A stretch of DNA of 33,205 nucleotides from Chloroflexota bacterium (GTDB lineage: Bacteria > Chloroflexota > Anaerolineae > UBA1429). Each line of letters starts with the position of its first letter. The stretch's first letter is position 1. The notes below the pieces were generated by a model. It saw only the letters and a program-made list of their open reading frames with translations. It was not told the origin of the DNA and searched no databases. The position numbers were made by a program, and so were the translations under genes. The stretch lies in NCBI GenBank assembly GCA_019873625.1, contig JAIOAW010000027.1, forward strand, positions 1-33,205. The letters are read 5' to 3'. Below, one piece after another: positions 9,223 through 16,621 of this stretch.

Positions 9223-10278
9223 ATGCAGAAAAGACTTGTGTTCGGCCAGCGGAACGTCTCGGCCTCACGGCGCGCCGTGGGGTTCTTGCGGGCATTCGGC
9301 GTCCTCCTCGCGGCGCTTGCCCTATCGGCCTGCTTGCCCACGGCCATCAAGACCTCTCAACCCTACCTCCTCGTGCGCCAAGAGGGCGAGACCTTGCGCG
9401 TCCTCAGCGAGGAGGAAGTGGATTATGTCGCCTTTCAGGCCCAGGTCCTTTCAAACCCCTCGGTGGAGCGCCTCATCGGCCTGTTCGATGGCGCGACCAA
9501 AGCGCTCATCGCGAGCGATATCTCCACGGGTCGCCCGCAGACGGTGGCCAACGCGCTGGTGATCGTGGTGAATAGCGATGAGACGGGGGTGCGAAGGCGA
9601 TCAACCCTCACCAAAGGCTCGGCCCGCGTGCCCATCGAACTGGCCCTGGCCCTGGGGCGCGAGGGCCGCATAGATGCCGACTGGGCGCGGCACCACCTGG
9701 CCTGGGCCGAAGGGCTGCTCCTCTATGAGTTGATGGGCCAGCGGCCGGCCGCGCCCTGGCCGCCTGCGCGCCCCTATGAGGTTACTTCCCCCGCGCGCGC
9801 CTTGGAGGAAGGCTGGGCCGGCGCGCTGGACCTCCTCCAGGGGGAGGCCGACCCTGCCTCCCTCGAGGCCTTGAGGGCCTCCCCTGCCCTGCCGCCCACC
9901 CTCGAGGATCGCCTCCTCCGCGCCAATTGGGCTCCAGAGAACGGCTTTCGTGTGCACTTTCGAGGGGGCCAACCCACGGGCGATCTGCGCTCCCCCGAAG
10001 AGGCTCTGGCCACTTCGGGCGTGGTTACGACCTTCTTCTACCGCCTGCTGAAAGGGGCCAATGCCCTTTACCCCCAGCGCTATATGCTCTGGTTCGCCAA
10101 CATCGCACCGGAGGATGTGCCCTATGGCAAGGTGCTCCTGGCCTTCTGCCGAATGCCCAAACGCAGCCCCAGCCTAGAGGCGTTCGTCAAGACCTACGCC
10201 GAGACCTTCCCCGCCGAACGGGAGTGGGTGGAGGGGCTGTATGGAGAGGTGGTAGGGGTAGGGGCGAGCATCCCCTAG
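9223..10278 (+). CDS. Putative lipoprotein of unknown function
   Basis: A 351-residue protein with a lipoprotein signal peptide: basic n-region (MQKRLVFGQR...RR), a hydrophobic stretch AFGVLLAALAL and the lipobox LSAC with Cys37 as the lipidated residue. It is therefore likely exported and anchored on the outer face of the membrane. The mature part is a mix of alpha and beta regions without motifs I recognise. Segments such as PYLLVRQEGETLRVLSEEE and ALVIVVNSDETG suggest a compact globular domain, and FRVHFRGGQPTGDLRSPEEA is loop-rich. I chose ATG 9223; a TTG at 9211 would add four residues. It is transcribed alone from the promoter at 9176 and ends just before a structured repeat. No function is proposed. 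Confidence 0.7.
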   Translation: MQKRLVFGQRNVSASRRAVGFLRAFGVLLAALALSACLPTAIKTSQPYLLVRQEGETLRVLSEEEVDYVAFQAQVLSNPSVERLIGLFDGATKALIASDISTGRPQTVANALVIVVNSDETGVRRRSTLTKGSARVPIELALALGREGRIDADWARHHLAWAEGLLLYELMGQRPAAPWPPARPYEVTSPARALEEGWAGALDLLQGEADPASLEALRASPALPPTLEDRLLRANWAPENGFRVHFRGGQPTGDLRSPEEALATSGVVTTFFYRLLKGANALYPQRYMLWFANIAPEDVPYGKVLLAFCRMPKRSPSLEAFVKTYAETFPAEREWVEGLYGEVVGVGASIP

Positions 10279-10281
10279 CAA

Positions 10282-10331
10282 GGAGCGCGAGGCTCCCGCC
10301 TCGCGGCGTGGGCCAGGAGGCCCGCACTCCA
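10282..10331. repeat. Three-arm palindromic repeat, copy 1 (family 2)
   Basis: Fifty bases with outer arms GGAGCGC and GCACTCC enclosing an inner hairpin GCGAGGC-tccc-GCCTCGC and a second GGGCC/GGCCC hairpin. A near-identical copy lies at 27869-27917 (a few substitutions and one indel). It directly follows the lipoprotein stop and may act as its transcript end, but there is no T-tract. Confidence 0.8.
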
Positions 10332-10352
10332 CATAAACCTTCTCAAAATGGC

Positions 10353-10381
10353 TTGCGCACACCGTTCGTTGAGGATAGAAT
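10353..10381 (+). promoter_or_regulatory. Sigma70-type promoter for aldolase-MFS operon
   Basis: TTGCGC (10353-10358), a 17-nt spacer and TAGAAT (10376-10381). The start would lie near 10388, giving a leader of about 46 nt with a GGAGAGGTG ribosome site before ATG 10434. Confidence 0.55.
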
Positions 10382-10433
10382 AGATATTGTGCCTTTTATC
10401 CGTGTGGAATGCTCTACCTAGGAGAGGTGAACT

Positions 10434-11267
10434 ATGCCATTACAATCTATGGTGCCGATGTTGAAGGCCGCCCAAAAGGGCGGCTACGCCGTGGGGCTGT
10501 TTGACGTGCACACCCTAGAGGGCGTGATGGGCGTGCTGGAGGCCGCCGCTGAACTCCACTCCCCCGTCATCGTGGCCCCGATGGGTATGCCCCGCAAGGC
10601 CGCCGTGGCGCTCATCCGCGAATTGGCCGACCGCATCCCCGTGCCCGTGGCCATCGAACTCGACCACGGCCGCGATTTCGCCAGCGTGATGGATGCCATC
10701 GCCGCCGGCTTTACGGACGTGATGCTGGACGTCTCCACGCGCCCCTATGAGGAAAACGTGGCCCAAACGAAAAAGGTGGTCGAGGCGGCCCACTATGCCG
10801 GCTTGGGTGTGGAAGGCGAGATTGGCCATGTGGGGCGAGGCGATGCCTACGATCGCTTTGAAGAAGTGCGCGCCGCCTTCACCCAGCCGGAGGAGGCCGT
10901 CCGCTTTGTATCCGAGACGGGGGTAGATGCCTTGGCCATCGCCATCGGGTCGGCGCATGGCGTCTACAAGGGCGAGCCGAAACTCGATTTCGAGCGCTTG
11001 CAAGAGATCCGCGCCCGCGTCGAGGTGCCGCTCGTCCTCCACGGGGGCACGGGCATCCCCGACCCCGATTTTCAGAAGGCCATCTCGCTTGGCATCTCTA
11101 AAATCAACATCTACACGGCGATGGCCCTCGCGGCGGTGGATACGCTCCGCGAAAAACTTCAAGACCCCAACGCGCGCTATATGGAGTTGGGGCGCGCCGT
11201 CCAAGCGGCCATCAAAGAGGTGGTGAAACACCATATGACCGTCTTTGGGTCGGCGGGGAAGGCATGA
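10434..11267 (+). CDS. Class II fructose/tagatose-bisphosphate aldolase family protein
   Basis: A 277-residue TIM-barrel aldolase of the FbaA/GatY/KbaY family. Zinc and catalytic positions are recognisable: IELDHG with D77 and H78, GEIGHVG (129-134), SAHGVY with H175, and LHGGTGIPD with H203. Such enzymes cleave ketose bisphosphates to dihydroxyacetone phosphate plus an aldehyde. Two usually conserved blocks differ: the N-terminal GAFNVNN region reads GLFDVHT, and the KINIDT block reads KINIYT, so the true substrate may not be fructose 1,6-bisphosphate. A good ribosome site precedes the ATG. Its stop overlaps the MFS gene start by 4 bp (ATGA), so a joint role in uptake and breakdown of a carbon source is likely but unproven. 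Confidence 0.85.
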   Translation: MPLQSMVPMLKAAQKGGYAVGLFDVHTLEGVMGVLEAAAELHSPVIVAPMGMPRKAAVALIRELADRIPVPVAIELDHGRDFASVMDAIAAGFTDVMLDVSTRPYEENVAQTKKVVEAAHYAGLGVEGEIGHVGRGDAYDRFEEVRAAFTQPEEAVRFVSETGVDALAIAIGSAHGVYKGEPKLDFERLQEIRARVEVPLVLHGGTGIPDPDFQKAISLGISKINIYTAMALAAVDTLREKLQDPNARYMELGRAVQAAIKEVVKHHMTVFGSAGKA

Positions 11268-12523
11268 GCGAAACCCTCCAACGTGTGGTGCACAGGCTGC
11301 GGGCCATAGACCGCAGCCTGTGGGTGCTCTTGGGCGTCGTGATCATCAGTTCGGTCGGATCGGGGATGCCCTGGTATACGATGGGCATCCTCTTTACGCC
11401 GCTCACGGCGGAGTTCGGCTGGGGGCGAGGCGCCTACTCGGTGGCCCAGAGCCTCTACATCCTGGCCACCAACCTGAGCGCCCTGCCCATCGGCAACCTG
11501 GTGGATCGTTGGGGATCTCGCCGAATGATGGGCATCACGGGGGTGGCGAGTTTCATCATCTGGGGCCTCCTCAGCCGCCTGGGCCACATCTCCCCTGAGA
11601 AGGCGCTCCTTGCCCTGTATGCCCTGTACATCCTGTTGGGCATTGCCTCTTCAGGGCTGGGGAACGTCTCCTGCAGCGCGCTCGTGGCGCGGTGGTTCCG
11701 CAAACGGCGCGGCCTGGCTATGGGAGTGGCCCTCATCGGCGGGAGCCTACCGGGGGTCATCCTCGTGCCCCTCTCGGCGCCTTTTATTGACGCCTACGGC
11801 TGGCGGGCCTTTACGATGCTCCTTGGCGTGCTCGCCCTGGTATGCAGCGTGCCCATCGTCCTGTGGGTCATCCGCGAGGCGCCCCCTGAACCCGAGCCAT
11901 CTACCGCGGGGGGCGTCGCCCAATCGGCGCCCTCCTACTCGGCGCGCGAGGCCTTGCGTACGCCCACTTTTTGGGTTATGAGCCTAGCCTTCGCCCTAGG
12001 GATGTTGGCCTCCGTAGCCATTCAGATGCACGCCATCCCCTTCTTGATGGATCGGGGCCTCTCGCGCGCGACGGCCTCCAGCATCTGGGGATTTTTAGCC
12101 CTCTGGGGCATCATCGGCAAGGTAACCTTGGGCTGGGCCGCCGACCGCTTTTCGGCGCGCGTAGTGTACAGCCTATCGCTCCTTTCGCAAGCGCTCTCGG
12201 TGCTCGTGGCCCTTTCTTCGCCTCGGCCCGAGGCGGCTTGGGCCTTTGCCCTCCTCTTTGGCCTGGGGATGGGCGGGCAACTCTGCACGCGCGCCACGAT
12301 CGTCGCCGAATACTATGGCGTGCGGGCCTATGGCACCATCTGGGGGTTGGTGACCTTCTTTACCCTACCGGGTATGGTGGGAGGGGGGCCGCTCGCGGGC
12401 TTCCTCTATGACGTAACAGGGAACTATCGCATGCCCTATTCGCTGTTTGTGGGAGCCTTTGTGCTGGGCGCGGCTGCGCTCTTTTTCCTGCGTAAACCGC
12501 AAACCGAACGAAGGCTCGCCTAA
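11264..12523 (+). CDS. MFS transporter, OFA/monocarboxylate-porter-like
   Basis: A 419-residue major facilitator with about 12 transmembrane helices and a central hydrophilic loop (PPEPEPSTAGGV, near 203-220). The signature between helices 2 and 3 reads GNLVDRWGSRRMMG, a good match to the MFS loop motif G..(A/V)D(R/K)(F/W)G.R. The segments ARWFRKRRGLAMGVALIGGSLPG and TEFGWGRGAYS-type N-terminus resemble the oxalate/formate and monocarboxylate porter branch. The substrate is unknown. It is translationally coupled to the aldolase (ATGA). Its last 159 bp, covering the final transmembrane helix and tail, are also coding on the opposite strand for the acyltransferase C-terminus. Confidence 0.88.
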   Translation: MSETLQRVVHRLRAIDRSLWVLLGVVIISSVGSGMPWYTMGILFTPLTAEFGWGRGAYSVAQSLYILATNLSALPIGNLVDRWGSRRMMGITGVASFIIWGLLSRLGHISPEKALLALYALYILLGIASSGLGNVSCSALVARWFRKRRGLAMGVALIGGSLPGVILVPLSAPFIDAYGWRAFTMLLGVLALVCSVPIVLWVIREAPPEPEPSTAGGVAQSAPSYSAREALRTPTFWVMSLAFALGMLASVAIQMHAIPFLMDRGLSRATASSIWGFLALWGIIGKVTLGWAADRFSARVVYSLSLLSQALSVLVALSSPRPEAAWAFALLFGLGMGGQLCTRATIVAEYYGVRAYGTIWGLVTFFTLPGMVGGGPLAGFLYDVTGNYRMPYSLFVGAFVLGAAALFFLRKPQTERRLA

Positions 12524-13225
12524 GCGCGGCTCGGGCGGCAGAATACCTTTCTCCAAGGCGCGGTAAAGGGTCGCGATATCGCCTTCGATTTCGCGGCACA
12601 AGCGGCGCACACTTTCGCGCCGATCCCCCTGGCGATCGAGCGTGCGGGGCGCCCCCAAGGCCAAGGCGCGGCGCCCCGCATGGACTGCAAAAGGATAGAC
12701 CGGCACAGGGTGACCATTGGCACGGTCATGCAGGTAGCATAGCCAGGCAAACCCCGTAAGGAAGGGATACAGCCCCGTTCGCGGGTTGAGCGGCCCTTGC
12801 GCATCCTCCGGGAAAATGAGCAAACTCCTCCCCGCCTGCAGGAGCTCCAGGCTGCGCCGCAGGCTCCCATCGAAAAGCCCGTACTCTTTGGCCACGGGGA
12901 CGCTGCCGATGGCATTGATGAGCCACACGGCCACGCGCGCCACGATGGTCGAGACGATCATCCCCAGCCGCCCTTTGAGGTGCCACGTGGGGCGGATGAA
13001 ATCGCCCAAAAGGTAAGCCGGGGCGAGCCGAAAGTCGGTCATATCGCGGATGACCCAGGGGTGAAGGCGCACGGGTAGCGTGAAGATGGCCTGGAGCGGC
13101 CCCGTGCTCCCCGAATGGTTGCCCACAAAGATGGCCGGCTGAACCTTGAGGTGGTATAGCCCGAACACGCGGAAGCGAAATGGCGCCCCACAGCGGCGGA
13201 TGAAGCGGTAGAGACGGTCGCCCAT
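12365..13225 (-). CDS. PlsC-like 1-acylglycerol-3-phosphate acyltransferase family protein
   Basis: A 286-residue protein with the fold-defining blocks of the glycerolipid acyltransferase family: AIFVGNHSGSTGP (block I, about 31-43), WHLKGRLGM and INAIGSVPVAKEYG (block II), LLIFPEDAQGPLNP (block III) and HPVPVYPFAVHAG (block IV). The family uses NHx4D and FPEG; here the aspartate is missing after NHSGSTG and the FPEG glycine is aspartate, so catalysis may be altered or the acceptor unusual. The last 50 residues beyond about 235 are basic and low in hydrophobics, and are encoded antisense to the MFS gene. GGAGAAGGG precedes the ATG. It is divergently oriented to the redox operon. Confidence 0.72.
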   Translation of the reverse strand: MGDRLYRFIRRCGAPFRFRVFGLYHLKVQPAIFVGNHSGSTGPLQAIFTLPVRLHPWVIRDMTDFRLAPAYLLGDFIRPTWHLKGRLGMIVSTIVARVAVWLINAIGSVPVAKEYGLFDGSLRRSLELLQAGRSLLIFPEDAQGPLNPRTGLYPFLTGFAWLCYLHDRANGHPVPVYPFAVHAGRRALALGAPRTLDRQGDRRESVRRLCREIEGDIATLYRALEKGILPPEPRLGEPSFGLRFTQEKERSRAQHKGSHKQRIGHAIVPCYVIEEARERPPSHHTR

Positions 13226-13260
13226 TCCCTTCTCCCCCTTGGCAGTTTGTAGGCAAGGTT

Positions 13261-13269
13261 ATCATAGCA
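13261..13269 (-). promoter_or_regulatory. Possible extended -10 promoter for the acyltransferase
   Basis: On the minus strand TGC-TATGAT forms an extended -10 about 36 nt before the ATG. A TTGACA lies only 7 nt further upstream and cannot serve as its -35. It is back-to-back with the promoter at 13306. Confidence 0.35.
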
Positions 13270-13305
13270 CATTTGTCAAGGGCGCGCCAGGGCCTAACGC
13301 GCCGA

Positions 13306-13333
13306 TTGACCCACCCTTCAAACGGCATATAAT
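13306..13333 (+). promoter_or_regulatory. Strong promoter of the eight-gene redox operon
   Basis: TTGACC (13306-13311), a 16-nt spacer and a perfect TATAAT (13328-13333). No other comparable promoter is visible up to 23080 and most gene junctions overlap, so this site probably drives all eight genes. I see no clear operator palindrome around it. Confidence 0.75.
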
Positions 13334-13375
13334 CATCCCTGCTAGGTGTACCTTGGCCTCCTGAAGGGAATGGGT

Positions 13376-14416
13376 ATGTCTGACCGGCCTCGCGCTGCGG
13401 TCATCGGCGGGGGCATTGCTGGGATCGCGGCTTCGCTCAACTTGGCTCAACGTGGCATCGGCGTCATTCTCATCGAGCGAGAGGCCCAATTGGGGGGGAA
13501 CGCCTCGACCGTCTGTTGCAAGGCGGTGGGAGGCGTGTGCCAGCACTGCGGGGGGTGCCTCTTCCGCGATCATCTCCGCGCCCTCGAACGCGCCGAGGGC
13601 GTCTCTGTTTTCCTCCAAACCCACGTTGAACGCGTTGAACGCCGCGAGGGGCGCTTGGCGCTCTTGTGCGAGCGGGCGCAGGGCGAGGCCCTTTCGTTTG
13701 AGGTGCCCGCCGTCATCCTAGCCACGGGGTTCGATCACATCTCCCCCTTGGCCAAAGGCCCTTACGGCTATGGCCTTTTGCCGCACGTCATCACCGGGCG
13801 AGACCTAGAGGCCCTCCTCCAAGGGCGGGGGCGCACGGCCTGCAATGAGTTGCCCCTCGGCAAGGTGGCCTTTATCCAGTGCGTTGGCTCACGAGACGAG
13901 CACAATGGCCGTGGATATTGCTCCCAGGTCTGCTGTCGCTATGCCTTGAGGCTGGCGCGCGTTTTACAAGAGAGCCGCCCCGAGGCTGAAATTGCCTTTT
14001 TCAAGATGGACCTCCAGACTTCCGGCCGAGATATGGCCGAGACCTGGGCCGCCGCGCGCGGCGCCTTCCGCATCGTGGCCGGGATGCCCGCCCTCCTCGA
14101 GCGTGGCGCCGAGGGCAAGGTCGCCTTTCGTTACGAGGAGGTGCTGACAGGGCGGCAGATTCGCGAATCGTTTGACCTTGTCGTACTGGCCACGGGCATC
14201 CAGCCCAGGGCCGATGCCGCCCTCCTGGCCGAGCAATTCGGCCTCAATCAAGACCCCTCCGGCTTCTTTGCCACCGCGCCCGACGGCGTGAGCACCCTTG
14301 TGCCCGGTGTGTTCGCAGCGGGGTGCTGCCAGGCGCCCCGTTCCATCGCCGAAAGCATCGCCCACGCCCACCAGGCCGCCCAGGCCTGCGTGCTTTATTT
14401 AGGCGGGAGGGCTTGA
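13376..14416 (+). CDS. HdrA/QmoA-like FAD iron-sulfur protein
   Basis: A 346-residue flavoprotein of the heterodisulfide reductase A family, about half the length of methanogen HdrA. It has an FAD-binding GGGIAG (11-16), a cysteine cluster CC......C..C..C (47, 48, 55, 58, 61) where HdrA carries its inserted [4Fe-4S] site, the HdrA signature FIQCVGSRD followed by GYCSQVCC (167-187), and a C-terminal FAD motif GVFAAGCC..P (311-321). It lacks the N-terminal HdrA domain and any ferredoxin motifs, as in QmoA of sulfate reducers. ATG 13376 follows GAAGGGA; an in-frame ATG at 13370 is an alternative. It probably passes electrons between a flavin and neighbouring iron-sulfur subunits. Its stop overlaps the next start (TGATG). 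Confidence 0.85.
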   Translation: MSDRPRAAVIGGGIAGIAASLNLAQRGIGVILIEREAQLGGNASTVCCKAVGGVCQHCGGCLFRDHLRALERAEGVSVFLQTHVERVERREGRLALLCERAQGEALSFEVPAVILATGFDHISPLAKGPYGYGLLPHVITGRDLEALLQGRGRTACNELPLGKVAFIQCVGSRDEHNGRGYCSQVCCRYALRLARVLQESRPEAEIAFFKMDLQTSGRDMAETWAAARGAFRIVAGMPALLERGAEGKVAFRYEEVLTGRQIRESFDLVVLATGIQPRADAALLAEQFGLNQDPSGFFATAPDGVSTLVPGVFAAGCCQAPRSIAESIAHAHQAAQACVLYLGGRA

Positions 14417-15591
14417 TGAACCCAATGCCCGGCCGCCCCCGAGGGGTTATCGTATTGGGTGCCGCGCCGGAGGCGCTTTGCGCCGTGCGGGAACTCGCCG
14501 CCTTGGGTTATGCCGTGGCGTGGCTCCCCCTTGAAGAGGCCCAGGCGCCCGCTGCTTTGCCCCCCAACGTCGCGATATACCCGGCCGCCGAGTTGGTGGG
14601 CCTCGGCGGATACGCCGGCGCCTTTTGCGCGCAGGTGCGCCGTGGCGAGGCCATCGAATGCCTTCCAGGGGCAGCCGTGCTCATCGCCCTCGGCAACGCG
14701 CGCTGCTACCCCCAAGAGCGTTACGGCTTGCCCCTTGGCCCCAGGGTCCTCACGCCCCCACAAGCGCGCCAGCGCCTCAAAGACCGCACTTTGGAGGCGC
14801 TCCTTTCCCACCGCAAGGCGCATTTCCTCGTGATGCTCGATTGGGGCGGAGAAACGAGCCGCGAGACGGCTGTGGAGGCGCTGCACACGGCGCGCGCTCT
14901 GCGCCAAAACCACGCCGAAGTGACCCTCTTTTACCGAGATTTGAAGGTGGATTCCGCCCCCTTGGAACGGCTGACGCGCCGGATGCGCGAGGAGGGCGTC
15001 GTCTTCTGCCGATATATTGAAGTGGAGGTTCGCTTCGAAGAGGGGGGCGTACATATCGCCGCGCCCGATGGCCTGGTGCGGGGAGATATGCTCATCCTGC
15101 CCGAGGCCGTGCAACCGCACCCCGCCACCCTCCCCCTGGCTGCGCTCCTCAAACTGCGCGTAGGGAAAGATGGCTATTTTCAAGAGGTCAACGTGCGCCA
15201 GGTGCGCCCCGGCTTAACGAACCGCAAAGGCATCTATGTGGCGGGGCGCTGCCATATGGATGCCGATCGAGAGGCGGCGCTGGAAGATGTTTCGCACGTG
15301 GTGGCGAGCCTCGATGCCTTTTTGCATAGCCTGGATGAGCCGCCGAGCGGCCCCACGGCGGAGGTGGAGCGGGATCGGTGCATCCGCTGTTTGACATGTG
15401 TGCGCACCTGCCCCCACGCCGCCGCCGAAGTGGTGGAGCGCGAGGGGATCACCGCGGCCTATGTCGAAAAGGCCGCCTGCTGGGGGTGCGGCATCTGTGC
15501 GGCGCACTGCCCGGTGCAGGCCATCGCGCTCAAGGGGCAAGCGGTGCCATCGTGGCTGGCCCCCACGGCCCAAGGAGTCTCTATCCGATGA
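14416..15591 (+). CDS. Degenerate HdrA-like protein with two [4Fe-4S] ferredoxin motifs (QmoB-like N-part)
   Basis: A 391-residue protein. The first 300 residues keep the outline of an HdrA flavin domain (VIVLGAAPEALCAV at the Rossmann start; GIYVAGRCHMDADREAALEDV at the end). However, the GxGxxG loop reads GAAPEA, and the QCVGSRD..CS..CC block is replaced by a cysteine-free LDWGGETSRETAVEAL. FAD binding is therefore doubtful. The C-terminus has two classic [4Fe-4S] motifs, at C322/325/328/332 and C355/358/361/365. HdrA-like plus ferredoxin followed by an MvhD domain is the order in QmoB; here the MvhD part is the next, separate gene (ATGA overlap). A role as an electron wire or scaffold is an inference. 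The frame runs upstream, but ATG 14416 fits the TGATG coupling. Confidence 0.75.
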   Translation: MNPMPGRPRGVIVLGAAPEALCAVRELAALGYAVAWLPLEEAQAPAALPPNVAIYPAAELVGLGGYAGAFCAQVRRGEAIECLPGAAVLIALGNARCYPQERYGLPLGPRVLTPPQARQRLKDRTLEALLSHRKAHFLVMLDWGGETSRETAVEALHTARALRQNHAEVTLFYRDLKVDSAPLERLTRRMREEGVVFCRYIEVEVRFEEGGVHIAAPDGLVRGDMLILPEAVQPHPATLPLAALLKLRVGKDGYFQEVNVRQVRPGLTNRKGIYVAGRCHMDADREAALEDVSHVVASLDAFLHSLDEPPSGPTAEVERDRCIRCLTCVRTCPHAAAEVVEREGITAAYVEKAACWGCGICAAHCPVQAIALKGQAVPSWLAPTAQGVSIR

Positions 15592-15953
15592 GCATGGCCC
15601 AGCGTTTGCTCGTCTTGGCGTGTAGCCGCTCGGCGGGGGAGGCCCTTGCCGCCCTGGAGGCGACGGGCCAAACGCTCCCCCCGGATGTAACTTGGGTGAA
15701 CCTCCCGTGCGGCGGCAGCGTGGATGTGTTGCACATCCTGCGCGCCCTCGAGGCCGGGGCCGAGAAGGTTTGGGTGCTCGCCTGCTACGAGGGGGCGTGC
15801 GAATCGCTCGAGGGCAACCGCTGGGCTGAAAAACGGGTCCAGTGGGTGCAAGCGTTGCTTCAAGAGATTGGCCTTGGCCCGGAGCGCGTCGTTTTCCGCG
15901 CCATTTCGCCCACGATGGCCGCCGATCTCAAGGCGTGGTTGGAGGAAGAATGA
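15588..15953 (+). CDS. MvhD/FlpD-like iron-sulfur protein, degenerate paralogue
   Basis: A 121-residue protein recognisable as MvhD (hydrogenase delta subunit family, binding a [2Fe-2S] cluster in characterised members) by alignment with the canonical copy at 22562. LACSRSAGEAL corresponds to CNWCSYAGADL, NLPCGGSVDVLHILRALEAGA to PCSSRVNPLFIIEALRLGV, and ACYEGACESLEGNRWA to GCHPGDCHYLSGNYYA. It keeps C12, C41, C66 and C71 but lacks the first cysteine of the CxxC pair. Start and stop both overlap neighbours by ATGA, and AAGGAG precedes the start. It probably forms one unit with the preceding HdrA-like ferredoxin protein, mimicking QmoB. Cluster content cannot be predicted. Confidence 0.75.
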   Translation: MSMAQRLLVLACSRSAGEALAALEATGQTLPPDVTWVNLPCGGSVDVLHILRALEAGAEKVWVLACYEGACESLEGNRWAEKRVQWVQALLQEIGLGPERVVFRAISPTMAADLKAWLEEE

Positions 15954-16621
15954 TCGTCGCCGAACGCAAACCTATGGTGGAAATTCTCGCCTCGATCCAA
16001 GGGGTGAGCCGCCTCCTCGTGGTGGGGTGCGAGACGTGCGTGGCCGTCTGCCTGGCGGGGGGCGCCAAGGAGGTGGCCGTGCTCAGCGCCGCCTTGCGTT
16101 TGGCCCTGCGCGAACGCACCTCTGCGGTCGAAATCCTCGAGCGCAGCGTCGAGCGCCAGTGCGAAGAGGAGTTCAACGCGCCCCTCGCCGAGGATATTGC
16201 CAAGGTAGAGGCCGTGCTTTCGATGGCCTGCGGCGTGGGCGTGCAGACGCTGGCCGAACAGTTCCCCGATGCGATCATCTATCCCGCGCTGAATACGCAA
16301 TTTATGGGCCGCCCCGAGGCGCCCGGCATCTGGGCTGAGCGCTGCTTGGGCTGTGGAGATTGCGTCTTGGGGCGCTTTGGGGGCATTTGCCCCATCACAC
16401 GGTGCAGCAAATCGCTCCTGAACGGGCCGTGCGGCGGCTCATCTAACGGCCGCTGTGAGGTGGACCCCGAACATTTGGAGTGCGCCTGGCAACTGATTTA
16501 TGACCGTTTGGCGCGCCTGGGCCAGTTGGAGCGCTTGTACGCCATCGAACCGCCCAAAGATTGGCGCTCCGCGCACGATGGCGGCCCCCGCCGCACCACG
16601 CGGGAGGATCTACGCCTATGA
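15950..16621 (+). CDS. metV: MetV, zinc/iron-sulfur partner of methylenetetrahydrofolate reductase
   Basis: A 223-residue cysteine-rich protein of the MTHFR C-terminal (MetV) family. The N-terminal half has CETC...C (27, 30, 34) and C94. The second half has the dense set C..C..C (132, 135, 138), C147, C152 and GPCGG (160-164), a family hallmark. In acetogens MetV binds MetF and carries iron-sulfur clusters that feed electrons to the MetF flavin. It overlaps the MvhD-like gene (ATGA) and metF (ATGA), so a MetVF heterodimer is strongly implied. All the usual cysteines appear present. The only oddity is its position downstream of HdrA-like genes rather than at the start of the operon. Confidence 0.88.
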   Translation: MIVAERKPMVEILASIQGVSRLLVVGCETCVAVCLAGGAKEVAVLSAALRLALRERTSAVEILERSVERQCEEEFNAPLAEDIAKVEAVLSMACGVGVQTLAEQFPDAIIYPALNTQFMGRPEAPGIWAERCLGCGDCVLGRFGGICPITRCSKSLLNGPCGGSSNGRCEVDPEHLECAWQLIYDRLARLGQLERLYAIEPPKDWRSAHDGGPRRTTREDLRL

